Shown here: positions 39,501 through 46,878 of the stretch, piece after piece
Numbering within the stretch: the stretch's first letter is position 1
How the letters are laid out: each line of letters starts with the position of its first letter
Assembly (NCBI RefSeq): GCF_014642735.1
Contig: NZ_BMIV01000007.1
Location: forward strand, 155,982 to 219,981
DNA from: Paracoccus acridae
GTDB taxonomy: Bacteria > Pseudomonadota > Alphaproteobacteria > Rhodobacterales > Rhodobacteraceae
Direction of reading: 5' to 3'
Length of the DNA: 64,000 nucleotides
Position numbers and translations under genes: made by a program
Notes under the pieces: generated by a model
What the model was told of the DNA's origin: nothing
What the model saw: the letters and a program-made list of their open reading frames with translations, nothing else
Database searches by the model: none

Positions 39501-39908
39501 TTTCGACGTGCCCGCCATGTTGGCATGGCGCATCACGTCGCCCGACCGGTCCACGCCCGGCCCCTTGCCATACCACAGCGCGAAGACGCCGTCGTATTTG
39601 CCCTCGCCCCGCAACTCGGCCTGCTGGCTGCCCCAGATGGCGGTGGCGGCCAGATCCTCGTTCAGGCCCGGCTGGAACAGGATGTTCTGTTCCCCCAGCC
39701 GCTTGCCTTCGCGCATCATCTGCAGATCGACGCCCCCCAGCGGCGATCCGCGATAGCCGGTCACGAAGCCCGCCGTGTTCAACCCCGCCGCCTTGTCGCG
39801 CGCCGCCTGCATCAGCATCAGCCGCACCAAGGCCTGCGTGCCGTTCAACAGCACCTGGGGCTTGGTCAGGTCGAACCGGTCGGCTAGCGAAAATTCCTGC
39901 TTGCTCAT
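36519..39908 (-). CDS. Indolepyruvate ferredoxin oxidoreductase, fused alpha-beta-gamma type
   Basis: 1129 residues, one chain containing the pyrimidine-binding, ThDP-binding, ferredoxin-type and gamma domains. Fe-S ligands are in CEGCGDCGIQSNCVSI and CNKDFSCLKGFCPSF; the gamma domain starts VVITGVGGTGVVTLGAVLAQ. It oxidatively decarboxylates indolepyruvate or related aryl or branched 2-oxoacids to acyl-CoA. Such fused enzymes are found in aerobic alphaproteobacteria, where the electron acceptor is not settled. Strong ribosome binding site (GGAGGAG). Divergent from a LysR gene, its likely regulator. Confidence 0.93.
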   Translation of the reverse strand: MSKQEFSLADRFDLTKPQVLLNGTQALVRLMLMQAARDKAAGLNTAGFVTGYRGSPLGGVDLQMMREGKRLGEQNILFQPGLNEDLAATAIWGSQQAELRGEGKYDGVFALWYGKGPGVDRSGDVMRHANMAGTSKFGGVVMAMGDDHTGESSSVLHQSDWAMIDRYIPVLSPAGVQEILDYGLYAFALSRFAGVWTGLKTMKDTVEATSVVNGDPFRLSFVTPDFQMPEGGLNIRLHDTPVASEARMIDYKRWAAEAFSRANKIDHKVWGKPGAKIGFVAAGKNWLDLVHALSLLGIDEAEAERLGLSTYKVGQTWPLDMKSFQEWSENLELIVCVEEKRKLIEVQLKEAIFDNRHGRRVHGWKHDRTGAELFPTRYALDPVMIAQKIGEILIEEGRGTDHIKAGLTRLAEVRRADNAPEIATRTPWFCSGCPHNTSTRVPDGSRAYAGIGCHYMVQWMDRETTGFTHMGGEGVNWVGEAPFSKTKHVFQNLGDGTYNHSGSLAIRAAIAAGTTITYKILFNDAVAMTGGQPNEGGLTAPQIAEELVAMGVKPLVVVYDEKEDIDRKQFPTGLRFEERSELMAVQRELAGTEGVSAILYIQTCAAEKRRRRKKGTFPDPDRRVWINPEVCEGCGDCGIQSNCVSIVPLDTELGRKRQIDQSSCNKDFSCLKGFCPSFVTVEGGKLRKPKAEAFEIPDLPSPTLPAITGTHNVVITGVGGTGVVTLGAVLAQAAHIDGKGAGMMEMAGLAQKGGAVHIHLRLANRPEDISAIRVAVGEADCIIGGDLVVTAGAKTIGLMTTGRTGAVVNDHEIVTGDFTRLRDFRVPSDQLKVSLQARLREKVAFFDANDLALRMLGDSIYSNMLVLGAAWQQGLIPLTLDAIMQAIELNGAKVAENQRAFQIGRWAMAFPEQTRKPAPVTQLPPDPVAYREARLIGYQNKRLAKRFRKLVDAAPAPLRESVARGYYKLLAYKDEYEVARLHLTTAQQIAEQWDGDTKLKLHLAPPILGGKNAEGRPRKREYGEGMLRGFKLLARLKFLRGTPFDPFGYAAERRRERAAIREYEADMREVLANVTDATMPVAIELAELPLTVRGFGPVKEKAEQAAALRRTELLAQLRSGQAPLQQAAE

Positions 39909-39933
39909 TCTGTGGTCTCCTCCGCCTTGGGGC

Positions 39934-39956
39934 ATTATAGGTCAGCTTTGCTGACC
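39934..39956 (-). promoter_or_regulatory. Promoter with operator-like dyad upstream of the indolepyruvate oxidoreductase gene
   Basis: On the minus strand a perfect TATAAT (39934-39939) is directly preceded by the perfect dyad GGTCAGC-AAA-GCTGACC (39940-39956), which fills the expected -35/-10 spacer. Predicted transcription would start about 20 nt before the ATG. The dyad contains a T-N11-A LysR-type box and is about 100 bp upstream of the divergent LysR start. Confidence 0.6.
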
Positions 39957-40057
39957 GACGAAGGAAAAACTTCGTGTTTGCCTTTCGCTTGCCGAGATGG
40001 GGCATTCAGGTTAGGTCTGCAAAAATTGCATGGCAGCCACGGCAGGATTGTAACAGC

Positions 40058-40981
40058 ATGGACTGGGACAAGCTCAGAATCTTTCACGCCGTTGCCGATG
40101 CCGGCAGCCTGACCCATGCCGGCGACACGTTGCACCTGTCGCAGTCGGCGGTCAGCCGGCAGATTCGCGCCCTGGAAGAATCACTTGGGACCACCCTTTT
40201 CCACCGCCATGCGCGGGGGCTGATTCTGACCGAACAAGGGGAACTGCTGTTCGAGGCCACCTCCTCGATGGCGCGCAAGCTGGATACCGCATCGGCCCGC
40301 ATCCGCGACAGCGAGGAACATGTCTTCGGCGAATTGAAGGTGACGGCCACCGTGGGCTTCGGCACGCTGTGGCTGGCCCCCAAGCTGGTCAAGCTTTACG
40401 ACAAGTATCCCGACCTCAAGATCGACCTCATGCTGGAGGAACGGGTCCTGGACCTGCCCATGCGCGAGGCCGACGTGGCGATCCGCATGAAGGAACCCAG
40501 CCAGTCCGACCTGATCCGGCGCCGCCTGCTATCCGTGCGGATGCGGCTTTATGCGACGCAGGAATACCTGGACAAGGCGGGCGTGCCCGAAACCATGGCC
40601 GACCTGTCCCCCTATCGCCTGATCTGCCAGCGTCCCGACCAGCCCCAGGTGACGGCCGGCGCGCGCCTGGTGCAGGAGATCATGGCCCAGAACATTGGAT
40701 CGACCCTGACGGTGAACAACTATTTCGGGGTGCTGCAGGCCGTGCTGGCGAACCTGGGAATCGGCGTGTTGCCCGATTATCTGACAGCCGATCACAAGCG
40801 CCTGGTCCGCGTCCTGCCCAACATCGAATCCGGCGAGGTGCCGGTCTTCCTGGCCTATCCCGAGGAATTGCGCCAAACCCGCCGGGTCGCCGTGTTCCGC
40901 GATTTCGTGCTGGAGGAAATCCAGGCATTCCGCCGCCGGCAAAGCGAAGCCCTGCTGTCAGAGGCCATAAGCAACGACTAA
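40058..40981 (+). CDS. LysR-family transcriptional regulator
   Basis: 307 residues. N-terminal winged helix: MDWDKLRIFHAVADAGSLTH, recognition helix region LSQSAVSRQIRALEESLG, then FHRHARGLILTEQGE. The effector domain runs from about residue 95 (VTATVGFGTLWLAPKLV to VLPNIESG). It is divergent from the indolepyruvate oxidoreductase with a perfect dyad between them, so it likely controls that gene and itself. The upstream in-frame extension is in the shared promoter region and rejected. The effector is unknown. Confidence 0.93.
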   Translation: MDWDKLRIFHAVADAGSLTHAGDTLHLSQSAVSRQIRALEESLGTTLFHRHARGLILTEQGELLFEATSSMARKLDTASARIRDSEEHVFGELKVTATVGFGTLWLAPKLVKLYDKYPDLKIDLMLEERVLDLPMREADVAIRMKEPSQSDLIRRRLLSVRMRLYATQEYLDKAGVPETMADLSPYRLICQRPDQPQVTAGARLVQEIMAQNIGSTLTVNNYFGVLQAVLANLGIGVLPDYLTADHKRLVRVLPNIESGEVPVFLAYPEELRQTRRVAVFRDFVLEEIQAFRRRQSEALLSEAISND

Positions 40982-41072
40982 AGTCGCAGAGGCTGGGGCA
41001 AATCTGCAACTTTGGCGTGTAGCCATTCCGCAACTGCATGGCCGCTATGACCTTTGGATGGGGTCAATGGCC

Positions 41073-41100
41073 TTGAATCGTTAACAACCTGCCCATAGAT
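41073..41100 (+). promoter_or_regulatory. Possible promoter of the small RNA before purL
   Basis: TTGAAT (41073-41078) and CATAGAT (41094-41100) at 15-16 bp spacing, giving a predicted start near 41107. GTTAAC lies between them; it is only a half CtrA site. Confidence 0.35.
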
Positions 41101-41106
41101 CAGGCG

Positions 41107-41190
41107 TCGAAGGCGATGATCAGCGTAATCGCTCATCACCTTCTACCTCCCTGTTGGACTTAGGCCGGGCCTTGTGCCCGGCTTTTTTTT
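41107..41190 (+). ncRNA. Candidate small RNA with C/U-rich region and strong terminator
   Basis: About 84 nt: a 5' stem GCGAT / ATCGC, a single-stranded C/U-rich stretch containing CTTCTACCTCCCTG that could pair with Shine-Dalgarno sequences, and a terminator GCCGGGC-CTTGT-GCCCGGC followed by eight T (41183-41190). This is the layout of an Hfq-type anti-SD sRNA. A 15-codon ORF (MISVIAHHLLPPCWT) lies inside and cannot be excluded as a product. The rest of the 302-bp gap between LysR and purL holds nothing else I recognise. Confidence 0.5.
41164..41190 (+). terminator. Strong intrinsic terminator before purL
   Basis: A 7-bp perfect stem, 5-nt loop and an uninterrupted run of eight T. It is about 180 bp beyond the LysR stop, which favours a separate short transcript (the candidate sRNA) rather than the end of the LysR message. 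Confidence 0.9.
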
Positions 41191-41283
41191 GGCCCGCTTC
41201 CGACAGGGGTCGGCGCGGGCCTTCCCATGCGCGCCGTCTGTGCCTAAAAGGCGCCACATCCACCCCCGCAGGAAGGCACCACG

Positions 41284-43464
41284 ATGCAGGAACCGACGAT
41301 CACCCCCGACCTGATCGCCGCGCACGGGCTGAAGCCCGACGAATACGACCGCATCCTGGACATCATCGGACGCGAACCCACCTTCACCGAACTGGGCATC
41401 TTCAGCGCCATGTGGAACGAGCATTGTTCCTACAAGTCGTCGAAGAAATGGCTGCGCACGCTGCCCACGACCGGCCCCCAGGTGATCTGCGGTCCGGGCG
41501 AGAATGCGGGCGTGGTGGATATCGGCGACGGCCAGGCCGTGGTCTTCAAGATGGAAAGCCACAACCACCCCAGCTATATCGAGCCGCACCAGGGCGCCGC
41601 GACCGGCGTGGGCGGCATCCTGCGCGACGTCTTCACCATGGGCGCGCGCCCGATTGCCGCGATGGACGCGCTGTCCTTCGGCCGCCCGGAACATCCCAAG
41701 ACCCCGCATCTGGTCAAGGGCGTGGTGGAAGGCATCGGCGCCTATGGCAATGCCTTCGGCGTCCCGAACGTGGGCGGAGAGGTCCGCTTTCACCGCAGCT
41801 ATGACGGCAACTGCCTGGTCAACGCCTTTGCGGCGGGCCTGGCCGATGCGGACAGGATCTTCTATTCCGCCGCCTCGGGCATCGGCATGCCGGTGGTCTA
41901 TCTGGGCGCCAAGACCGGCCGCGACGGGGTGGGCGGCGCGACCATGGCCAGCGCCGAATTCGACGACAGCATCGAGGAAAAGCGCCCGACCGTGCAGGTG
42001 GGCGACCCCTTCACCGAGAAATGCCTTCTGGAAGCCTGCCTTGAACTGATGCAGACGGATTCCGTCATTTCCATCCAAGACATGGGGGCGGCCGGGCTGA
42101 CCTGTTCCGCCGTGGAAATGGGCGACAAGGGCGGGCTTGGCATCAAGCTGATCCTGGACAACGTCCCGCAGCGCGAGACCGCCATGACGGCATACGAGAT
42201 GATGCTGTCGGAAAGCCAGGAACGGATGCTGATGGTCCTCAAGCCCGAGAAGGAGGCCGAGGCCCGCGCCATCTTCGAGAAATGGGATCTGGACTTCGCC
42301 ATCGTGGGCGAGACCATCGCCGAGGACCGCTTCCTGATCCTGCACGGCAATCAGGTCAAGGCCGACCTGCCGCTGTCGAAGCTGTCGTCCAGCGCGCCGG
42401 AATACGACCGCCCCTGGGTGGAAACCCCCGCCGCCGGTCCTGCGCCGGATCTGCCCGCGATCACGCCCATCGAGGCGCTGCGGGCGCTGATCGGATCGCC
42501 TTCCTATGCGCACAAGGCCTGGGTCTGGGAACAATACGACACCCAGGTGGGCGCCGACACGATCCGCCGCCCCGGCATGGGCGCGGGCGTGGTCCGCGTC
42601 CACGGCACCAACAAGGCACTGGCCTTCACCAGCGACGTGACCCCCCGATACGTCAAGGCCAACCCCTTCGAGGGCGGCAAGCAGGCCGTGGCCGAGGCTT
42701 ATCGCAACCTCTCGGCCGTGGGCGCGCTGCCGCTGGCCACCACCGACAACCTCAACTTCGGCAATCCCGAGAAGCCCGAGATCATGGGCCAATTCGTCGG
42801 CGCCATCAAAGGCATCGGCGAGGCCTGCAAGGCCCTGGACTTCCCCATCGTGTCGGGGAACGTGTCGCTGTATAACGAAACCGACGGCAAGGGCATCCTG
42901 CCCACACCCACCATCGGTGGCGTGGGCCTGATCGACGACCTGTCGAACCTGATCGCGGGCTTGCCGAGCGAAGGCGATGTGGCCATCGTCATCGGCGAAA
43001 CGCGCGGCCACCTGGGCCAGTCGGCGCTCGCCGCCGAGGCCTTCGGCATCGAGAAGGGCGACGCCCCCCATGTCGATCTGGAGGCCGAGCGCAAGCATGG
43101 CGAATTCCTGCGCGCCAACCGCGCCCATCTGAAATCCGCCACCGACCTGTCGGACGGCGGCCTTGCCCTTGCCGCCTTCGAGATGGCCGAGGCCGCGGGC
43201 ATCGGCATCCGCCTGGACAGCGGCGACATCGCGCAGCTGTTCGGCGAAGACCAAGCCCGCTATCTGGTCGCCTGCGACGCCGCCGGGGCCGAGGCACTGT
43301 TGAAGGCGGCCGATGCCGCTGGCGTGCCCGCTGCGCAAGTGGGCGTCTTCGGCGGCCTTGCCGTGCAGATGGGCGAGGACGCGGGCGATCTGGCGGATCT
43401 GTCGCAGCTTTACCGCACCGCCTTCGCCCAAGCGATCCGGGGCGACATGCCCGATCACGCATGA
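41284..43464 (+). CDS. purL: Phosphoribosylformylglycinamidine synthase subunit PurL (small type)
   Basis: 726 residues, the three-subunit (PurLQS) form. It uses ATP and ammonia from PurQ to convert FGAR to FGAM in purine synthesis. Motifs: [37 protein letters not shown] (catalytic His and Mg2+ site), [17 protein letters not shown], and the second half [10 protein letters not shown]. Ribosome binding site AGGAAGG. ATGA overlap with ispDF. Confidence 0.97.
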   Translation: MQEPTITPDLIAAHGLKPDEYDRILDIIGREPTFTELGIFSAMWNEHCSYKSSKKWLRTLPTTGPQVICGPGENAGVVDIGDGQAVVFKMESHNHPSYIEPHQGAATGVGGILRDVFTMGARPIAAMDALSFGRPEHPKTPHLVKGVVEGIGAYGNAFGVPNVGGEVRFHRSYDGNCLVNAFAAGLADADRIFYSAASGIGMPVVYLGAKTGRDGVGGATMASAEFDDSIEEKRPTVQVGDPFTEKCLLEACLELMQTDSVISIQDMGAAGLTCSAVEMGDKGGLGIKLILDNVPQRETAMTAYEMMLSESQERMLMVLKPEKEAEARAIFEKWDLDFAIVGETIAEDRFLILHGNQVKADLPLSKLSSSAPEYDRPWVETPAAGPAPDLPAITPIEALRALIGSPSYAHKAWVWEQYDTQVGADTIRRPGMGAGVVRVHGTNKALAFTSDVTPRYVKANPFEGGKQAVAEAYRNLSAVGALPLATTDNLNFGNPEKPEIMGQFVGAIKGIGEACKALDFPIVSGNVSLYNETDGKGILPTPTIGGVGLIDDLSNLIAGLPSEGDVAIVIGETRGHLGQSALAAEAFGIEKGDAPHVDLEAERKHGEFLRANRAHLKSATDLSDGGLALAAFEMAEAAGIGIRLDSGDIAQLFGEDQARYLVACDAAGAEALLKAADAAGVPAAQVGVFGGLAVQMGEDAGDLADLSQLYRTAFAQAIRGDMPDHA

Positions 43465-44606
43465 CGGTCACGGCGCCTCCGGGCTATGCCGCCATCGTCA
43501 CCGCTGCCGGTCGCGGCACCCGCGCGGGCGGGGGCGAGCCGAAACAATGGCGCGACCTGGCCGGGCGCAGCATCCTGGCGCGCTCGCTCGATGCCTTTGC
43601 AGGCTTTGACCGCGTGGTGCTGGTGGTCCATCCCGACGACATGGCCCGCGCGATCCGTGACTTTGCGGGCGGCGTGACCATCGTCACCGGGGGCGACACC
43701 CGCGCGGCCAGCGTCATGGCGGGGCTTCACGCGCTGGAAGGGCAGGCGACCCACGTCCTGATCCATGACGGCGCCCGCCCCCTGGTCGGCGATGCCGTCA
43801 TCCAGGGCGTGATCGACGCGCTGCAAGGCGGCGCGCCCGCCGCCGCCCCGGCCTTGCCCGTCAGCGATGCCTTGTGGAAGGGTGCGGGCGGGGCTGTCAC
43901 CGGCACGACCCCGCGCGACGGGCTGTTCCGGGCGCAGACGCCGCAGGGCTTTGCCTTGGATCAAATATCCAATGCGCACCGCCTCCACCCCCACGACGCC
44001 GCCGACGATGTGGAACTGGCGCTCAAGGCGGGGATCCCGGTTGCGATCACGCCGGGGTCCGAGGACAATCTGAAGATCACCTTTCCCGCAGATTTCGCGC
44101 GGGCCGAACGGATACTGGGGACTGCGATGGATATTCGCCTTGGCAATGGCTATGACGTTCACGCCTTCGGGCCGGGCAACCATGTCTGGCTGTGCGGCGT
44201 GCAGATCGCGCATGAAGCCGGGCTGGTCGGCCATTCCGACGCCGACGTGGGAATGCACGCGCTGACCGACGCGATCTATGGCGCGCTGGCCGAAGGCGAT
44301 ATCGGCCGCCATTTCCCGCCCAGCGATCCGCAATGGAAGGGCGCCGACAGCGCGATTTTCCTGGCGCATGCGGCGGATCTGGCGCGTGAGCGCGGCTTCA
44401 CCTTCGGCAATGCCGACGTCACGCTCATCTGCGAGATGCCGAAGATCGGCCCCCATGCCCAGGCCATGCAGGCCCGCCTGGCCCAGATCATGGGCGTTGA
44501 CGCCAGCCGCATCAGCGTCAAGGCCACCACCTCGGAACGGCTGGGCTTCACCGGGCGGCGCGAAGGCATCGCGGCCATCGCCACCGCCGCGCTGATCAAG
44601 GCGTGA
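43461..44606 (+). CDS. ispDF: Bifunctional IspD/IspF enzyme of the MEP isoprenoid pathway
   Basis: 381 residues. IspD half (about 1-220) with the CTP-binding [18 protein letters not shown] and IHDGARPLV; IspF half from [14 protein letters not shown] (residue 223) with metal-binding GYDVHAF and [19 protein letters not shown], ending [16 protein letters not shown]. It does CDP-ME formation and MEcPP cyclisation. Such fusions are standard in many alphaproteobacteria. Coupled to purL by ATGA. Confidence 0.96.
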   Translation: MTVTAPPGYAAIVTAAGRGTRAGGGEPKQWRDLAGRSILARSLDAFAGFDRVVLVVHPDDMARAIRDFAGGVTIVTGGDTRAASVMAGLHALEGQATHVLIHDGARPLVGDAVIQGVIDALQGGAPAAAPALPVSDALWKGAGGAVTGTTPRDGLFRAQTPQGFALDQISNAHRLHPHDAADDVELALKAGIPVAITPGSEDNLKITFPADFARAERILGTAMDIRLGNGYDVHAFGPGNHVWLCGVQIAHEAGLVGHSDADVGMHALTDAIYGALAEGDIGRHFPPSDPQWKGADSAIFLAHAADLARERGFTFGNADVTLICEMPKIGPHAQAMQARLAQIMGVDASRISVKATTSERLGFTGRREGIAAIATAALIKA

Positions 44607-44610
44607 CGCG

Positions 44611-45108
44611 ATGATCGCCATGATCACGACCTTCTTCGGCATTGGCAGGCTGCGCCCCGCGCCCGGCACCTGGGGGTCGGCGGCCGCCGTCCTGCTGGCG
44701 GTGCTGGTCTATGAGGCGGGCGGGGCGCTGCTGATCCCCCTTGGCGCGGTTCTCGCCGCACTGATCGGGTTCTGGGCCGTGCCGCAGGCGCTGCGGATGA
44801 CGACCGACGAGGATCCGTCCGAAATCGTCATCGACGAGGTGGCGGGCCAGTGGCTTGCCATGTCCTTCACGGTGATTCCCTTGTCCCGGCACGGGATCTC
44901 GATCCTGGACGCCTGGCCTGCCTTTGTGGTGCCCTTCCTGCTGTTCCGCTTGTTCGACATCTGGAAGCCCTGGCTGGTGGGCCGCGCCGACCGGCAGGGC
45001 GGGGCCGTCGGCGTGATGATGGACGATCTGTGGGCCGGGCTGTTCGCCGGGCTGGGATCGGTCGCGCTTGCCGGTCTGTATCACGCCCTGCTGGAGCCGA
45101 TGCTGTGA
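44611..45108 (+). CDS. pgpA: Phosphatidylglycerophosphatase A
   Basis: 165 residues, four hydrophobic segments. GIGRLRPAPGTWGSAAAVLLA and PSEIVIDEVAGQWLAM carry the conserved GTxGS and DE(V)xGQ motifs of PgpA; MMDDLWAGLFAGL closes it. It dephosphorylates PGP to phosphatidylglycerol in the inner membrane. Its stop overlaps the GTG start of cinA. Confidence 0.9.
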   Translation: MIAMITTFFGIGRLRPAPGTWGSAAAVLLAVLVYEAGGALLIPLGAVLAALIGFWAVPQALRMTTDEDPSEIVIDEVAGQWLAMSFTVIPLSRHGISILDAWPAFVVPFLLFRLFDIWKPWLVGRADRQGGAVGVMMDDLWAGLFAGLGSVALAGLYHALLEPML

Positions 45109-45575
45109 GCCTTGCCGCCGATATCCTGGACGCCGCCCGCGCGCGCGGCGTGATGATCGCCACCGCCGAAAGCTGCACCGGCGGCCTGATCGCGGGCGCC
45201 CTGACCGAGGTGCCGGGATCGTCTGACGCCGTGGACCGGGGCTTCGTCACCTATTCCAACGCCGCCAAGCAGCAGATGCTGGGCGTGCGCGCTGAAACGC
45301 TGGAAGCCCATGGCGCCGTCAGCGAACAGGTCGCGGCGGAAATGGCCGCGGGCGCCCTGCGCCTGTCCCAGGCAGGCATCGCCGTTTCCGTCACCGGCAT
45401 CGCTGGCCCCGGCGGCTCCGAACACAAGCCCGAAGGCCGCGTCTGCTTCGGCATCGCGCAGCCTTTCGGCACCCGCACCGAAACGGTCGAGTTCGGGGCC
45501 ATCGGCCGCAGCAATGTCCGCGCCGCGACCGTGGATCACGCCTTGCAGATGCTGATGGACGCCCTGCGCGACTAG
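45105..45575 (+). CDS. cinA: CinA C-terminal domain protein (nicotinamide-nucleotide amidase, PncC)
   Basis: 156 residues from a GTG that overlaps the pgpA stop (GTGA). Signature IATAESCTGGLIAGALTEVPGSS, SEQVAAEMAAGALRLSQA, VTGIAGPGGSEHKPEGRV. It deamidates NMN to NaMN in pyridine nucleotide salvage. It lacks the N-terminal COG1058 domain, as is normal for stand-alone PncC. Confidence 0.93.
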   Translation: MSLAADILDAARARGVMIATAESCTGGLIAGALTEVPGSSDAVDRGFVTYSNAAKQQMLGVRAETLEAHGAVSEQVAAEMAAGALRLSQAGIAVSVTGIAGPGGSEHKPEGRVCFGIAQPFGTRTETVEFGAIGRSNVRAATVDHALQMLMDALRD

Positions 45576-45589
45576 CAACGCACGGACGG

Positions 45590-45605
45590 TTAACGGCCCG
45601 TTAAC
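45590..45605 (+). promoter_or_regulatory. CtrA-type binding site upstream of the endolysin gene
   Basis: TTAA-CGGCCCG-TTAAC, a perfect match to the CtrA consensus TTAA-N7-TTAA(C) and also a palindrome. It lies 48 bp before the endolysin ATG in a 77-bp gap. Confidence 0.75.
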
Positions 45606-45652
45606 GCAGGCCCGCCACCCTTGCCGCCTGATGTTCAGGACGGGGGTGATCC

Positions 45653-46264
45653 ATGCCAAGCGTTGAGGAAGTCGCCGCGCAGATCGTCGCGCGGGAAGGC
45701 GGATATGTGAACGATCCCGACGATCCGGGCGGCGCCACGAATTACGGCGTCACGGTCGGGACGATGAAGTCCCTGGGTCTGGATCTGAACAAGGACGGGC
45801 GGGTCGATGCGACCGACGTCAAGATGCTGACCCGCGCCCAGGCTCAGCAGATTTTCGTGGAACATTATTTCCGCCGTCCGCGACTGGCCGAACTGCCCCC
45901 TGCGGTGCAGGCCAGCGTCTTCGACATGTATGTGAACGCGGGCACCAATGCCGTGAAGATCCTGCAAAGGCTGGTCGCGCGCATGGGATTTGCCGCGACG
46001 GCCGACGGCGTCATCGGCCCGCAGACCATCGCCGCGGCCCATGACGCCGCCGCCGCCGCGCCCGACCATTTCGCCGATGCCTATGGGATCGCGCGGCGGA
46101 ATTATTACTATTCGCTGGCCGATCAGCGCCCCGCCAGCCGCAAATATGCGCGCAGCAAGGCAGGCGGGAAGGGCGGCTGGATCACCCGGGCCGAGGAATT
46201 CATCAGCCCCCGCTATCACCTGACCGAGGCCGAGCATCGCGAAAGGACCGCCAAATGGGCATGA
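45653..46264 (+). CDS. Endolysin, glycoside hydrolase family 108 (GTA-type lysis enzyme)
   Basis: 203 residues. Catalytic Glu15 in VAREGGYVNDPDDPGG; the fold continues with NYGVTVGT, YFRRPRLAELPPAVQASVFD, and a C-terminal peptidoglycan-binding part around ATADGVIGPQTIAAAH. No signal peptide, as expected for a holin-dependent endolysin. An EF-hand-like Ca2+ loop (DLNKDGRVDATD) sits at about residues 42-53. In R. capsulatus a GH108 endolysin and a holin encoded outside the GTA cluster (rcc00555/rcc00556) release gene transfer agent particles; this pair matches that in family and order. Confidence 0.85.
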   Translation: MPSVEEVAAQIVAREGGYVNDPDDPGGATNYGVTVGTMKSLGLDLNKDGRVDATDVKMLTRAQAQQIFVEHYFRRPRLAELPPAVQASVFDMYVNAGTNAVKILQRLVARMGFAATADGVIGPQTIAAAHDAAAAAPDHFADAYGIARRNYYYSLADQRPASRKYARSKAGGKGGWITRAEEFISPRYHLTEAEHRERTAKWA

Positions 46265-46776
46265 TCGACCGCTTCATCGGCCTGGGCCAAGGCGTCACCG
46301 CCTTGGGCAGCGCCGCCACCGGCATGGCCGAGGTCTTCACCCAGAACGCCACCCGCAAGATGGAGCTTGAGGAGGAAGCCTATGCCCGCGCGATCAACCA
46401 GCTGGGACAGGAATTCCAGACCGTCCGCCCGGGATTTTTCGACAGCTTCGTCAACGGTTTGAACCGCCTTCCCCGACCGCTTCTGGCCTTGGGGACCATG
46501 GCCCTGTTCGTCTATGCCATGATCGAGCCCGAGGGGTTCGGCCTGCGCATGATGGGCCTGCAACAGGTGCCCGAACCCTTGTGGTGGCTGCTTGGGGCCA
46601 TCGTGGGCTTCTATTTCGGCGCGCGAGAGGCGCATCATTTCCGCCATCGCGTCTGGCCCGCCCAAGAGGTCAAGACCAGCGTGACGACCACCCAGCAGGT
46701 CACGGCGGTCAAGCCCAACGACGACTTTGCCGACAATGCCGCGCTGCGCGACTGGGTGGCCGGCCTGCGCGAATAG
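46255..46776 (+). CDS. Holin of the 3-TM family, partner of the endolysin
   Basis: 173 residues. A hydrophobic N-terminal segment (FIGLGQGVTALGSAATGMAE), two clear membrane segments (LLALGTMALFVYAMI and PLWWLLGAIVGFYFG) and a charged C-terminus, the pattern of DUF3154-type holins. The frame overlaps the endolysin end by 10 bp; the ATG at 46255 has AAAGGA upstream, with a second ATG two codons later inside an ATGA overlap. It would form inner-membrane holes that release the endolysin. Confidence 0.8.
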   Translation: MGMIDRFIGLGQGVTALGSAATGMAEVFTQNATRKMELEEEAYARAINQLGQEFQTVRPGFFDSFVNGLNRLPRPLLALGTMALFVYAMIEPEGFGLRMMGLQQVPEPLWWLLGAIVGFYFGAREAHHFRHRVWPAQEVKTSVTTTQQVTAVKPNDDFADNAALRDWVAGLRE

Positions 46777-46814
46777 GCCGCAGCCCGGCGCACGCAAAAC
46801 TGACCAAGGCGACC

Positions 46815-46838
46815 AAGGGGGGACTTTTCCCCCCTTTT
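46815..46838 (+). terminator. Terminator after the holin gene
   Basis: Perfect 9-bp stem AAGGGGGGA-CTTT-TCCCCCCTT running into TTTTGC. With the CtrA-type site it frames endolysin-holin as one small transcription unit, separate from ccmF. Confidence 0.85.
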
Positions 46839-46878
46839 GCATGGCTCTATGCTGGGCGGACACGGAAGGATCGCCGCC

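Noticed and set aside
36597..39887. 1096-codon plus-strand frame opposite the indolepyruvate oxidoreductase
   Set aside because: Antisense to a gene with intact Fe-S and ThDP motifs; composition is typical of a shadow.
41115..41162. 15-codon ORF MISVIAHHLLPPCWT inside the candidate sRNA
   Set aside because: Plausible GAAGGCG upstream but too short to judge; kept only as an alternative reading of the RNA gene.
45653..46776. Prophage remnant as the origin of the endolysin-holin pair
   Set aside because: No integrase, att repeats, capsid or tail genes nearby, and base composition looks like the neighbours; the GTA-type explanation fits better.
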